Origin: an uncultured bacterium
GTDB taxonomy: Bacteria; Cyanobacteriota; Vampirovibrionia; Gastranaerophilales; Gastranaerophilaceae
Length of the DNA: 64,000 bases
NCBI GenBank assembly: GCA_949284415.1
Contig: CASDVM010000043.1
Location: forward strand, 1-64,000
Direction of reading: 5' to 3'
A model generated the notes under the pieces. It made no database searches. It saw only the letters and a list, made by a program, of their open reading frames with translations, and had not been told where the DNA came from. Positions 8,588-17,544 of this stretch are shown here, piece after piece. How positions within the stretch are numbered: the first letter of the stretch is position 1; every line of letters begins with the position of its first letter. The position numbers and the translations under genes are program-made.

Positions 8588-9063
8588 CAGTCAGGCGCAG
8601 TAGGACTTTATTTAGAAGGTCGGAAGTTGGCTGTCGGATGATCGAGGTCAGGAGGATGTCAAGTAATTATCTGTGCTGCACACTAAAATAACTTCTGTAA
8701 CCAGCTTGCCTTCTTGTCTTCAGTTCATCTGTTCTTCCGAATTGTACCCAACCCTAACTCTCCCCATTCGGTGAGGGGAACGTAGCCGTTCCATCCCCAA
8801 TTTGAGTTTTGCATGAGCATGTTCTGTCATTGTAAGAAAATGTGACGTCTGGAACGCCATGCTTCTTCGGCAATTACGTCAATATTTCAAGCAAAACAGA
8901 TGCAAGGAATAAGAAGTTAAGTAAATCTGTTCCGAATTACGAGAATACCCGGGTGCGTTGACTGAACAAAGCGATATTACGAATGAAATTTATAATATTT
9001 GTACATTCATTAAAGCGAATTATGCACAGTCGTAAGCTGTAATGGATGGAACGGCTACGTTCC
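8588..9063. other. 476-base intergenic region with degenerate repeats
   Basis: No convincing ORF or RNA gene. It contains two copies of a GGAACG/CGTTCC palindrome (listed separately), a CCCTAACTCTCCCC patch, and a degraded piece resembling the common TCATTGnnAG...TTCTTCGGCAAT repeat family (about 8827-8885). It looks like a graveyard of short mobile repeats between two genes. Confidence 0.5.
8776..8796 (+). repeat. 21-base palindromic repeat, copy 1
   Basis: The core GGAACGTAGCCGTTCC forms a 6-bp stem with a TAGC loop. A copy identical over 21 bases in inverted orientation lies at 9044-9064. Confidence 0.75.
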
Positions 9064-9064
9064 C
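9044..9064 (-). repeat. 21-base palindromic repeat, copy 2 (inverted)
   Basis: Inverted copy of 8776-8796. It abuts the stop codon of the diguanylate cyclase gene (9064-9066), so it may serve as its 3' hairpin. Confidence 0.75.
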
Positions 9065-10830
9065 TATTTTACTTGATTTCTTCCGCTATTTTTAGCTGTA
9101 TACAATCTTTTATCAGCACTTTCGATAATCGCGGGAGCTGTATCACCGTCAAACGGGAATGTTGCAACCCCTAAACTTATCGTAACATGTGTTTCTTTAT
9201 CGCCGGTAAGCCTAAATTTCTTAGATGCAACGCGTTCGCAAATTTTTTGAGCTGTAGAAAAAGCTTCATCTTTTCCTGTGTTAGGAAGAATTATACTCAT
9301 TTCTTCTCCGCCGTATCTGCATACTATATCTGTTGCTCGGACATTTTTTTTCAGAGTCTGCGCTACCTGTCTTAATACTGCATCACCTGACTGGTGTCCG
9401 AATGTATCATTAAATTTTTTAAAGAAATCAATATCAATAATAATGAGCGAAAAATTACTGCTGTAACGTTTTGCCTGTTCTACCTGCATTCTGATTTGCT
9501 CCTGAAAATACCTGTGGTTATACAGCTCTGTCAGACCGTCAGTCGTTGCAAGAATGTACTGCTGTTCAAAATCACGGGATTTTATCAGGTATTTTACAAT
9601 ATAAGCAACAGTAAAAGCACCGATTGAAAATATCAGCGGATAAACAAGCTCAAGCCAGAGATTTTCAAATTTCATTGCATAGTAAGCTGTCAAAATATAA
9701 ATAAGATATGTTGATAAAGACATCATTGATGCTGCAAATGCCGAACTGACTCTTGTTACAACTGATGCAATTAAAAGCGCAAGCAGAATACTTAAAGCAA
9801 TTGTATAGCCTTTATGTACTTTTCTTATAAAATTATTGTCAATAATATTGTTTACATAAGTTGCCTGAACTTCAACACCGGGATAAATTTTTCCTGCAGG
9901 AACGGTTTTTATGTCAAAAAGACTTGCTGCTGTGGTTCCGAAATATACAATTTTATTTGTAAAGTTGTAGTCCATTTCTGTTTTTTCACATTTGACAGCC
10001 TTGATAAGCTGGTACATAGGGATATATGTATATGTCCCCGCAGGTCCGTACCAGTTAAGAATTGCACTTCCGTCATCATCCAAATATATTTTTCTATTGC
10101 CGATAATAAAATTTGAATGTTTATCGATTTCAAAAGATGTCTGTTTTTCTCCCAGATAATTAAGCCCTGCTCTCAGTGCCAGCTGAGGATAAAATTTATC
10201 TTTATATTTCACAACAAGAGGCATCTTTCTTAAGATACCGTCATCAGAGCGTGATACATTTATAATTCCTATATTCGGCGTTGCTTTCAATATCCCTTCC
10301 AGAATAAGCCTGCAATTTTTAAACGTCAGCTGATGAAAATCAATCTTAGATTTATTCTCTATTTTTATGCTCATTTCTTCTGGTAAATCAGGCGGGGTGC
10401 GCAAATCTGCCGACTGATTGTCAAGGTTCATAGATGTAAATATATTGTTGTATTTTTTGAAAGCATTAATTAAAGCTTCATCAGCCTGATTTTTACTTTT
10501 CAGCGATTTTACAAACATTAAGTCAAAGACAATTGATTTCGGGTTCTGCATTTCAAGATAATTTATAATATTTGCATAAGTATCCCGCGGTAAAGGCCAT
10601 TCCCCGTAAGTATCAAGTATGTATTCATACGTTGCATCGTCAATTGCAACAATAACAATATCCTTACTCGGCTTTTTATGCCCCTGATTTATTAATATGC
10701 TTTGTCTGAGATCAAATGTTCTGTTTTCTATTGTATCAATAAATGTACTTAAATTTGCATTTTTTAAAATGAGGAACGCAAAAATTACAAAAAATATTAA
10801 CCCTAAAGCGTATGATATTTTTTTAAACAT
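9064..10830 (-). CDS. CHASE2-domain diguanylate cyclase
   Basis: Membrane sensor making cyclic di-GMP from GTP, 588 residues. An N-terminal membrane helix (about 7-25) is followed by an extracytoplasmic CHASE2 domain (DIVIVAIDDATYEYI...WPLPRDTYA, FDLMFVK, GIINVSRSDDGILRKMP). Three membrane helices lie at about 335-415, then a C-terminal GGDEF domain. The active-site loop reads RYGGEEM (507-511; Met instead of the usual Phe), and the RATD five residues before it is the inhibitory I-site, so feedback inhibition is expected. The ligand is unknown. It could feed pilus or surface control, but that is inference. Confidence 0.93.
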   Translation of the reverse strand: MFKKISYALGLIFFVIFAFLILKNANLSTFIDTIENRTFDLRQSILINQGHKKPSKDIVIVAIDDATYEYILDTYGEWPLPRDTYANIINYLEMQNPKSIVFDLMFVKSLKSKNQADEALINAFKKYNNIFTSMNLDNQSADLRTPPDLPEEMSIKIENKSKIDFHQLTFKNCRLILEGILKATPNIGIINVSRSDDGILRKMPLVVKYKDKFYPQLALRAGLNYLGEKQTSFEIDKHSNFIIGNRKIYLDDDGSAILNWYGPAGTYTYIPMYQLIKAVKCEKTEMDYNFTNKIVYFGTTAASLFDIKTVPAGKIYPGVEVQATYVNNIIDNNFIRKVHKGYTIALSILLALLIASVVTRVSSAFAASMMSLSTYLIYILTAYYAMKFENLWLELVYPLIFSIGAFTVAYIVKYLIKSRDFEQQYILATTDGLTELYNHRYFQEQIRMQVEQAKRYSSNFSLIIIDIDFFKKFNDTFGHQSGDAVLRQVAQTLKKNVRATDIVCRYGGEEMSIILPNTGKDEAFSTAQKICERVASKKFRLTGDKETHVTISLGVATFPFDGDTAPAIIESADKRLYTAKNSGRNQVK

Positions 10831-10921
10831 ATCTCTCTATCTTAATTTATACTAATCTTATTCTATCAGTATAATAAATTTTGAGATATTTGGCAACTAT
10901 GTTTCAAGTAATTGAAGTATT

Positions 10922-11086
10922 TTACTGCTCTGTGTTAAAAGGTTTAGTCATACTGCCGTTTGTAATATTTTCAAGTATAAATTTTTTTTCAAGTATAAAA
11001 TTATTAACCTTTAATATTTCTGTGGAATATGATAATTCATCGGGGTTTTGCAGATATCTCAATAAACATTTTTCGTGCAGATTCAT
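10922..11086 (-). CDS. Small hypothetical protein (54 aa)
   Basis: Minus-strand ORF with ATG at 11084-11086 and AAAGGTGAT about eight bases upstream, a reasonable ribosome site. It encodes a charged peptide (MNLHEKCLLRYLQNPDELSY..., ending MTKPFNTEQ) with no membrane helix. It lies just upstream of, and co-directional with, the diguanylate cyclase gene. Codon use looks ordinary. No family is recognised. Confidence 0.42.
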   Translation of the reverse strand: MNLHEKCLLRYLQNPDELSYSTEILKVNNFILEKKFILENITNGSMTKPFNTEQ

Positions 11087-11214
11087 CTGATAATCACCTT
11101 TTTATAAAATCTAATAACGGATAACTTTTTTATTATGACAACATTAAGAAAATTTAACATCAGACAGATGCATGAGATTTTCCTCGCTTGCACTTTTTTA
11201 TTTCCGTAGTATCA

Positions 11215-11220
11215 TATAAT
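11215..11220 (+). promoter_or_regulatory. -10 box upstream of rpmE
   Basis: TATAAT at 11215-11220, 59 bases before the rpmE start, the only clear promoter element in the 11087-11279 gap. No well-spaced -35 was found. Confidence 0.4.
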
Positions 11221-11279
11221 TAGTCGAAATTTTAAAACTAATCAAGTTTGGAATCTTGAGAAAAAGAAAGAGGTTAAAA

Positions 11280-11486
11280 ATGAAAAAAGGTATTCATCCC
11301 GATTATAAGAAAACCGTTATCAAATGTGTTTGCGGTAACGAAATAGAAACCGGTTCTATCAACGATAATATTACTGTTGAAATCTGCAACCACTGCCATC
11401 CGTTCTATACGGGACAGCAGAAAATTCTTGACTCTGAAGGTCGTGTTGAAAGATTTAACAAACGTTACGGTAATAAAAAAGCTTAG
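11280..11486 (+). CDS. rpmE: 50S ribosomal protein L31
   Basis: 68 residues from ATG 11280, preferred over an upstream in-frame start because [11 protein letters not shown] is the conserved L31 N-terminus and AGAGG lies upstream. It is the zinc-binding type of L31: CVC (17-19) with [13 protein letters not shown]. The C-terminus [10 protein letters not shown] is conserved. It is followed by a strong terminator before thyX. Confidence 0.96.
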   Translation: MKKGIHPDYKKTVIKCVCGNEIETGSINDNITVEICNHCHPFYTGQQKILDSEGRVERFNKRYGNKKA

Positions 11487-11519
11487 TAAAAGTAATTTAA
11501 TTGTTAGAAAAAATTTACA

Positions 11520-11560
11520 TTATACCACTCTTATATATAAGAGTGGTATAATTGTTTTTA
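11520..11560 (+). terminator. Rho-independent terminator after rpmE
   Basis: A perfect 32-base palindrome (TTATACCACTCTTATA and its complement, 11520-11551) followed by TTGTTTTT. It separates rpmE from thyX. Confidence 0.88.
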
Positions 11561-11579
11561 AAGAGATTGGGGAGGATTT

Positions 11580-12296
11580 ATGGAAAATAACAACAAACCT
11601 GTAGTAAACTTAATTTCAAAGCCGGGAAATATGCTCAAAACGGTTTATACAGCATGCAGAACATGCTACAGTGCTGACTATCCTATAAATATTTATAACA
11701 GTACCGATGATAAAGAAAAAATGCTCAAACTTATAGAAAGAGTAATTTCATCAGGTCATTATTCAACAATAGAACATATTCAGGTAAGCTTTGCAATTTC
11801 AAATGTGTCCCGTGCTTGTACTCATCAGCTTGTAAGACACAGACACATGTCTTTTTCTCAAAAATCTCAGAGATATGTAAAAGAAAAAGGGCAGTTTGAT
11901 TACATAATTCCGCCGACAATTGAACAAAAGCCTGAGCTGAAAGAGAAATTTGTTGAATTTATGAATAAAATTTCGCAGCAGTATCAGGAGTTTGTGGAAG
12001 CAGGTATTCCTGCGGAAGATGCAAGATTTGTTCTGCCGAATGCTGCATCAAGTTCTCTTGTCGCAAGTTTGAATTTAAGAGAAATGATTCATCTAGCAAA
12101 TTTAAGATTATGTACGCGTGCACAGTATGAAATCAGAACTATGGTTAAGATGATGTGTGATGAACTTGTTAAAGAAGAACCTTGGCTAAAGCCTTATCTT
12201 GTTCCTAAGTGCGAACGGCTCGGATTTTGTGACGAGGATAAATCCTGCGGTCGTAAACCAAAGTTTGAAGAAGTTGTATCAAAAGCAGGTGTGTAA
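11580..12296 (+). CDS. thyX: Flavin-dependent thymidylate synthase ThyX
   Basis: Makes dTMP from dUMP with FAD and methylene-THF, 238 residues. The ThyX signature RHRHMSFSQKSQRY (the RHRxxSxxxxSxRY motif) and the substrate-binding LRLCTRAQYEIR segment are present. GGGGAGG precedes ATG 11580. It is followed five bases later by the antiporter gene, so the two may be co-transcribed. Confidence 0.96.
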   Translation: MENNNKPVVNLISKPGNMLKTVYTACRTCYSADYPINIYNSTDDKEKMLKLIERVISSGHYSTIEHIQVSFAISNVSRACTHQLVRHRHMSFSQKSQRYVKEKGQFDYIIPPTIEQKPELKEKFVEFMNKISQQYQEFVEAGIPAEDARFVLPNAASSSLVASLNLREMIHLANLRLCTRAQYEIRTMVKMMCDELVKEEPWLKPYLVPKCERLGFCDEDKSCGRKPKFEEVVSKAGV

Positions 12297-12301
12297 GTTT
12301 A

Positions 12302-13603
12302 ATGGAATTTATTTTTAATCCTATTATTATATCTGTTATTTTACTTTGCATATTGTGCTTATGCAGGGTAAATGTTTTGCTGGCTTTAATTGTTTCAGCA
12401 ATTGTTGCGGGAAAAGTTGCAGGAATGCATGCAGGACAGATTATGGATGTTTTTATAAACGGAATGGGACAGAACAGTGAAACTGCATTGAGTTATATTC
12501 TGCTTGGGACATTTGCCGCAGCTATGGCTCATACAGGTCTTGCGGATGTACTTGCCAAAAGAATTATTCTGCTTATAAAAAATAATAAATTTATATTGTT
12601 GTTGATTTTAACGCTTCTTGCCTGCGCATCGCAGAATTTAATTCCTGTGCATATAGCCTTTATCCCCGTTATAATTCCGCCTTTAATTTCCGTAATGAAT
12701 AAACTAAAACTCGACAGGCGCGCTGTTGCCTGCGCTCTTGCCTTCGGGCTTGTAACTCCTTATATTGTATTTCCTGCAGGTTTCGGCTTGATTTTTCAGC
12801 GCCTTCTTGCAGATAATATGAGTATAAACGGTATGAAAGTTACTGTGACCGATGTATGGCATTCTGTGTGGATTTTGGGGGTGGGACTTTTATGCGGGCT
12901 TTTATGGGCTGTATTTATTTCTTACAGAAAACCGAGAGTATATGAAAATATAAAATTCAGAGAAGAAAGACGGCGTTCATTGCGTTTTACCGGCAGTCAT
13001 TATATAACACTTCTTGCCGCAGTTGCGACTCTTGCAGTTCAGTTGTGGACAAAATCGCTTCCGCTCGGTGCTTTAATCGGTTTAACCATAATTTTCGGCA
13101 CACGTGCAATTGATCCTGAAAAGATGGATACTTTAATAAATGAAGGTATAGGACTTATGGGGTATGTGGCATTTGTAATGCTTGTTGCCGCAGGATTTGC
13201 TGGTGTTCTTAAATCAACGGGAAGTATTGATACTCTGGTTAACGGACTTATTCCTTTTATGATGGGCTCAAAGCTTCTTGCTTCGTTTTTAATGCTTGTA
13301 GTAGGTCTTTTTATAACAATCGGTATCGGGACTTCTTTTGGAACAATACCGATTTTAGCGGTTTTGTTTGTCCCCGTATTTATTCATCTGGGATTTAATC
13401 CTATGGAAGCAATTGCAGTATTTGCATCGGCAGCCGCACTAGGGGATGCAGGCTCTCCTGCATCAGGTACAACACTGGGGCCTACGGCAGGTTTAAATAT
13501 CGATGGGCAGCATGAACATATTAAAGATACCTGTATCCCGACATTTTTGCATTACAATATACCGTTGTTTATTTTTGCACTTTTAGCGGTTTTATTATTT
13601 TAA
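12302..13603 (+). CDS. Na+/H+ antiporter-like permease (NhaC/YuiF type)
   Basis: 433 residues with about eleven or twelve predicted membrane helices. Re-entrant-type motifs GIGTSFGTIPILAVLF and SAAALGDAGSPASGTTLGPT near the C-terminus, plus CASQNLIPVHIAFIPVIIPP in the first half, fit the two-domain Na+/H+ antiporter family. Some relatives are annotated as amino-acid transporters, so the substrate is open. It sits five bases after thyX. Confidence 0.75.
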   Translation: MEFIFNPIIISVILLCILCLCRVNVLLALIVSAIVAGKVAGMHAGQIMDVFINGMGQNSETALSYILLGTFAAAMAHTGLADVLAKRIILLIKNNKFILLLILTLLACASQNLIPVHIAFIPVIIPPLISVMNKLKLDRRAVACALAFGLVTPYIVFPAGFGLIFQRLLADNMSINGMKVTVTDVWHSVWILGVGLLCGLLWAVFISYRKPRVYENIKFREERRRSLRFTGSHYITLLAAVATLAVQLWTKSLPLGALIGLTIIFGTRAIDPEKMDTLINEGIGLMGYVAFVMLVAAGFAGVLKSTGSIDTLVNGLIPFMMGSKLLASFLMLVVGLFITIGIGTSFGTIPILAVLFVPVFIHLGFNPMEAIAVFASAAALGDAGSPASGTTLGPTAGLNIDGQHEHIKDTCIPTFLHYNIPLFIFALLAVLLF

Positions 13604-13630
13604 AAAGTAACTATTAATAGAATATAATAG

Positions 13631-13879
13631 GAAAAGCTGGCGGAATTAATCGGGCGTGATACTAAGCATATTTCAAAACTTGAAATTGCAGGCTCATATC
13701 CCTCTATTGAAACACCGGAAAGAATTGCATTAGCATTAAAAGAAATAAAAGAGTTTTTTAATTTTGATGGTTTAAAAGATGTAAATTATATAAAAGAAGA
13801 ATTTAAAAAAATGATTAAATATTCTGATGAAAAACATTTACAGCTTCTTTATAAAATTCATAATGATCTTATTAATTAA
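13631..13879 (+). pseudogene. Truncated XRE-family HTH regulator
   Basis: An in-frame TAG (13628-13630) is followed by an open frame reading LAELIGRDTKHISKLEIAGS and ...PERIALALKEIKEFFNFDGL. This is the second half of an XRE/Cro-type helix-turn-helix plus a short helical tail, ending at TAA 13877-13879. There is no start codon or N-terminal helix. It lies beside tRNA-Arg, so it may be a scar of a lost integrated element. Confidence 0.7.
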
Positions 13880-13968
13880 AATACCTTCGTCCTCTGCTCA
13901 CTTATCCCGGACGCAAAAAAGCGCTCTCATCGCTGCCGAAATCTTTATTAAAAAATTATCAAAAAGTA

Positions 13969-14045
13969 TGGCGGCCCCGGCGCGATTCGAACGCGCGATC
14001 TTCGGTTTAGGAAACCGCTGCTCTATCCTGCTGAGCTACGAAGCC
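13969..14045 (-). tRNA. tRNA-Arg (anticodon CCT)
   Basis: A 77-base cloverleaf: acceptor GGCTTCG/CGGGGCC, D stem GCTC/GAGC, anticodon loop TTCCTAA (CCT, reads AGG), T loop TTCGAAT and a gene-encoded 3' CCA. The first anticodon-stem pair (27-43) is G-A, and two acceptor pairs are G-U. Confidence 0.93.
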
Positions 14046-14120
14046 TCATACCTTTTTCGATTTTTATAAAACCGGCTGTCAACCAAATTCATTATAGCAT
14101 AAAATCAGATTTTTTATTTT

Positions 14121-14687
14121 ATGTCAGCAAAATTTTTTTTGTTTATTTTTTTTATCAGTATGAAAATTCTTACCAGAATAAACAGATACTTCAAAAATCC
14201 TGTGAAATGTTTTATCCCTAAATGTCGTGCGCACTGCTGTATAGATGCGCCGCTGCCGGAAGGATTTGTTGAGCGTTTTCAAGCAAGAATTCAAAGACCT
14301 GTGTTTGGCGGTTTAAATATTGGATTAAATGACCCGAAAGATAACTTTAATTCAATAATATATAATACAAGACCTATTCAGATTATACACATTGACAGAA
14401 GCACAGGGAAAAAAACATACGGTATTACAAAAGAATTACTTCAAGAACTTAATCTTAAAAGTATGGATGATGTTTATAAACTTTTGAATCAATATGAAGC
14501 CCAAAAAATTTATAATTATTGCCCCTTTATAACCCGTCATGCAAGATGCAGCGTGTATAAACACCGTCCGCTAATATGTAGAGAATTTGGTTCATCTTCT
14601 GCAAAAGCAGACTTTTGTCCTGATAAATCAAGCAGATTAGATATTATCAAGTTTGTACTGAATAATATGTTTAAATACAAAAAATAA
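14121..14687 (+). CDS. YkgJ-type cysteine-cluster protein
   Basis: 188 residues with the zinc/iron-chelating cysteine pattern of the YkgJ/UPF0153 family: CRAHCC near residue 33-38, then YNYCPFI, ARCSVYKHRPLICREFG. The function of the family is unknown; a bound Fe-S or zinc centre is assumed. The start is ambiguous: ATG 14121 and in-frame ATG 14160 both lack a ribosome site. It lies between two tRNA-Arg genes on the opposite strand. Confidence 0.72.
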   Translation: MSAKFFLFIFFISMKILTRINRYFKNPVKCFIPKCRAHCCIDAPLPEGFVERFQARIQRPVFGGLNIGLNDPKDNFNSIIYNTRPIQIIHIDRSTGKKTYGITKELLQELNLKSMDDVYKLLNQYEAQKIYNYCPFITRHARCSVYKHRPLICREFGSSSAKADFCPDKSSRLDIIKFVLNNMFKYKK

Positions 14688-14709
14688 ATACCTTTATGGT
14701 ATTTATTTT

Positions 14710-14783
14710 TGTGCCTGATGCGATTCGAACGCACGACCTTTTCCTTCGGAGGGAAACGCTCTATCCAACTGAGCTACAGGCAC
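14710..14783 (-). tRNA. tRNA-Arg (anticodon CCG)
   Basis: A 74-base cloverleaf: acceptor GTGCCTG/CAGGCAC, D stem GCTC/GAGC, anticodon stem TTTCC/GGAAA with loop CTCCGAA (CCG, reads CGG), T arm GTGCG-TTCGAAT-CGCAT and discriminator A. No CCA is encoded, so the CCA-adding enzyme is required. Confidence 0.95.
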
Positions 14784-14788
14784 ATATA

Positions 14789-14810
14789 ATCAGGAGTTTA
14801 ATCTCCTGAT
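14789..14810. terminator. Hairpin between the LCP gene and tRNA-Arg
   Basis: ATCAGGAG / CTCCTGAT with a 6-base loop, overlapping the LCP stop codon. It has no long T run, so termination would be weak; it may instead set the tRNA 5' boundary in a joint transcript. Confidence 0.5.
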
Positions 14811-16132
14811 AAGATTATTGTAAAGTCTGTCTCTCCGCAATAGTAATTTACTGGATCATATACAAACTGCAAGCCGGCAAAGACAGGATTATTTTTCGCA
14901 AGATGATTATAATATTCATTTGTTATTTTAGCTGAATGTGCAATAAATTGTGAATGAGCTCTTGATGCAGTTCCTCTGCATTTTATTTCTATACCTGCTG
15001 TTTTGAGAGCTTCTTCTATCTGCGAAGCTTTTGAAGAGTTTGAGCTTAATACGCTTGCACTTAACTGTCCCATATCTTCGACAGGTGTTCTGTCGCGGTA
15101 AATTACTCTGTTTATAACTTCCTGTGTTTTTTCAGGGTCTAAAATCCAGTAGCTTATGTAGCCTTTTTTATTTGGTGCACCGGGAAGCATTGCAATTTCA
15201 ATTTTATCCATATCTATATGTTTTGCAAGACCTGCATATTGAGACATTTCATAGAAAGACATATCTGTTTTCACATATTTTTTTGCAACGGAAATTATAT
15301 CGGGAATTTTGGTAATTGTAGAAGGCTGTTTAAGTTTTGTTAATAGACTTCTCAAAAGCCACTGCTGTCTTTGAGTTCTTCCTATATCGCCTAATGCATC
15401 GTGTCTGAATCTTAAGTATTCTACAGCTTCCTGTCCAGTTAAGTGATGATTCCCCTTTGAAAAATTGATAAATAAATGTCCTGAGTAATCATTGTAATGC
15501 ATTGGCTTTTCAATATATACATCAAGACCGTCCATAGCATCGACAATTTCTTTAACAGCGCCGTCATGAACCATAATGTATCTGTCAATATGGACTCCTA
15601 AAGTATCTTCAATTGTTTTTTTAGTCATTTCAATTCCGCCGATTGCGTGTGCAGCGTTAATTTTATTTACACCGTTATCACCTGGCAGATAAACTTTGCT
15701 GTCGCGTGGTATTGATAAAGCATTAATCGATTTAGTCCGCGGGTCAATATTAACCAGAATAATTGTATCAGTTCTTGTCCCTGTCCACAAATCGTTCGGA
15801 TTGTTGCTTGCATCAACTCCCAGAAATAAAATATTCTGGCGTCTCAGCCCGAACGGAAGCGCAAAATCAGCGTGTTCTTTATTGTCATTACTTATGGTTA
15901 ATTTTTGGAACAGTTTTGTAATAACAGATTCTTTGCCAAAGTGTTTCTCTAAAAAGTTTTCATTATCAGCAAGAACAAAAATACTTAATATTACACCTAT
16001 AAAAACAATAGTCATTCCGATAAGAACTTTTGCAAAAGAAGAACGTTCTTCTCTTAATTGTTTTTGATGTTTTATAAATGATTCTGATCTGCTATTTAAT
16101 TCTCTTCTTCTAATTTTTTGATTGTTTGTCAT
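14798..16132 (-). CDS. LytR-CpsA-Psr (LCP) family glycopolymer ligase
   Basis: 444 residues. A cytoplasmic basic N-terminus and one membrane helix (about 35-56, FAKVLIGMTIVFIGVILSIF) place the rest outside. The LCP domain begins NILFLGVDASN and carries the phosphate-binding pattern GTRTDTIILVNIDP...ALSIPRDSKV, HAIGG, and YLRFRHDALGDIGRTQRQ. These enzymes move undecaprenyl-linked glycopolymers onto peptidoglycan or other acceptors. A LytR C-terminal domain (about 345-444) follows. It is 12 bases from mgtE upstream, same strand. Confidence 0.9.
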   Translation of the reverse strand: MTNNQKIRRRELNSRSESFIKHQKQLREERSSFAKVLIGMTIVFIGVILSIFVLADNENFLEKHFGKESVITKLFQKLTISNDNKEHADFALPFGLRRQNILFLGVDASNNPNDLWTGTRTDTIILVNIDPRTKSINALSIPRDSKVYLPGDNGVNKINAAHAIGGIEMTKKTIEDTLGVHIDRYIMVHDGAVKEIVDAMDGLDVYIEKPMHYNDYSGHLFINFSKGNHHLTGQEAVEYLRFRHDALGDIGRTQRQQWLLRSLLTKLKQPSTITKIPDIISVAKKYVKTDMSFYEMSQYAGLAKHIDMDKIEIAMLPGAPNKKGYISYWILDPEKTQEVINRVIYRDRTPVEDMGQLSASVLSSNSSKASQIEEALKTAGIEIKCRGTASRAHSQFIAHSAKITNEYYNHLAKNNPVFAGLQFVYDPVNYYCGETDFTIILSGD

Positions 16133-16144
16133 ATTATTTACCTT

Positions 16145-17512
16145 TTACATAACCTTGATTAAAAAAGATGATACCAGCGTAAAATAAATAGCCAGCCCTA
16201 ATACGTCAATTGTTGTCGCAATAACGGGACCTGATGCGACTGCAGGATCTACTTTCATTGCTTTAAGAGCAAACGGTGTAAATGTACCAATTATTGTAGC
16301 CATTGTCATATTAACAGTCATAGCAAACCCGACAACAGCCCCGAGTTCCTTGCTGTGCTGCCAGCCCCAGCATACAAGTGTAACAAGAACTCCGAATATC
16401 GTGCCGATTATAAGTCCTATGCTTGCCTCTCTTAATATATGGTGAATTGCGGAATTTAGAGTTACCTGTCCGGTTGAAAGACCGCGTACCATAAGTGTAA
16501 TGCTTTGAGTTCCGATATTCCCGCCAAGACCTGCAAGAAGCGGCATAAATATGGCAATTATCGGTAAAGCCTGCAGCGTATGATCAAAATGATGACCTAC
16601 ATTCACGGCAATAAATTCGCCTATCAATGTTATAAAAAGCCATGGCATTCTGGCTCTTATTGCATTTAAAATGTTTCCTGAAAGAATTTCATCCTCATCG
16701 ACAACTTCCGTTGAAATACCTGATGACTGATAAATTTCCTCTGTTGTTTCTTCTTCAAACAAATCATGTACGTCATCCCACGTAATCATACCTTTCAGTC
16801 TGTTATACAAATCTACAACAGGCAGAGCATTGTACTGGTATTTCATGAATTCATCAATAATGTAATCGCTGTAATCATCAACGTGAAGCCTTACAATATC
16901 CGAAATCATAATATCTTCAACTTTTTGATTTGTCGGAGAAGTTAAAAGTTTTCTGAGAGATACAACGCCGAGCAGATGGTTTTGCTTATCGACAACATAG
17001 ACATAATAAAGTTCCATATTGTCCTGTTCGGCTTTAATTCTTATATGATTTAAAACGTCCTGAACGCTCATATCGGAATTGACAGTTAAAACGGAAGGGT
17101 TCATAATACCGCCTGCGGTATCTTCGTTGTATGTTAAAAGTTCTCTTACTTCTTCTGAAAATTTGTGCGGAAGCTTGTCTAAATATGTTTCACTTTCATC
17201 TTCTTCCATGTCGCCTAAGACATCGGCGGCGGCATCGTGCGGTAACTGTGTTAAAATCTGTGATGCAAGATTTTCATCTATATCGCTCAGTAATTCAACC
17301 TGCATCTGCGGGGGTAAATATTCCATTAAGTCGGCAGCTTTTTCAATTTCCAGAAGTTTAAAACATTGAAGTCTTTCTTCAGGTTTCAGCGACTGGAAAA
17401 TATCAGCTAAATCGGCAACGTGATAACTATTCAGCTCTTCTTTAAGCTGAATAAGTGTTTCATCGTCCATGATTTCTCTTATTCTGTCGACTATGTTTTG
17501 AACGTTCATCAT
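16145..17512 (-). CDS. mgtE: MgtE-type magnesium transporter
   Basis: 455 residues in the MgtE order: an N-terminal superhelical domain of short repeats (LADIFQSLKPEERLQCF, AADLMEYLPPQMQ, AADVLGDMEEDE; about 30-125), a tandem CBS pair (about 135-255) that senses cytoplasmic Mg2+, and five C-terminal membrane helices with PLLAGLGGNIGTQSITLMVRG forming the pore. ATG 17512 and the next codon ATG are both possible starts. No Mg2+ riboswitch fits in the 32-base upstream gap. Confidence 0.95.
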   Translation of the reverse strand: MMNVQNIVDRIREIMDDETLIQLKEELNSYHVADLADIFQSLKPEERLQCFKLLEIEKAADLMEYLPPQMQVELLSDIDENLASQILTQLPHDAAADVLGDMEEDESETYLDKLPHKFSEEVRELLTYNEDTAGGIMNPSVLTVNSDMSVQDVLNHIRIKAEQDNMELYYVYVVDKQNHLLGVVSLRKLLTSPTNQKVEDIMISDIVRLHVDDYSDYIIDEFMKYQYNALPVVDLYNRLKGMITWDDVHDLFEEETTEEIYQSSGISTEVVDEDEILSGNILNAIRARMPWLFITLIGEFIAVNVGHHFDHTLQALPIIAIFMPLLAGLGGNIGTQSITLMVRGLSTGQVTLNSAIHHILREASIGLIIGTIFGVLVTLVCWGWQHSKELGAVVGFAMTVNMTMATIIGTFTPFALKAMKVDPAVASGPVIATTIDVLGLAIYFTLVSSFLIKVM

Positions 17513-17544
17513 ATTAATATTATATTATAAACATATAATAATAT

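Noticed and set aside
10881-11090. Plus-strand 69-codon ORF
   Set aside because: No ribosome site, mostly hydrophobic low-complexity translation, and antisense to the better-supported small ORF at 10922-11086.
13827-14069. Plus-strand ORF reading through the tRNA-Arg complement (MAAPARFERAIFG...)
   Set aside because: It is antisense to a tRNA; the ARFERA pattern is the usual false translation of tRNA genes.
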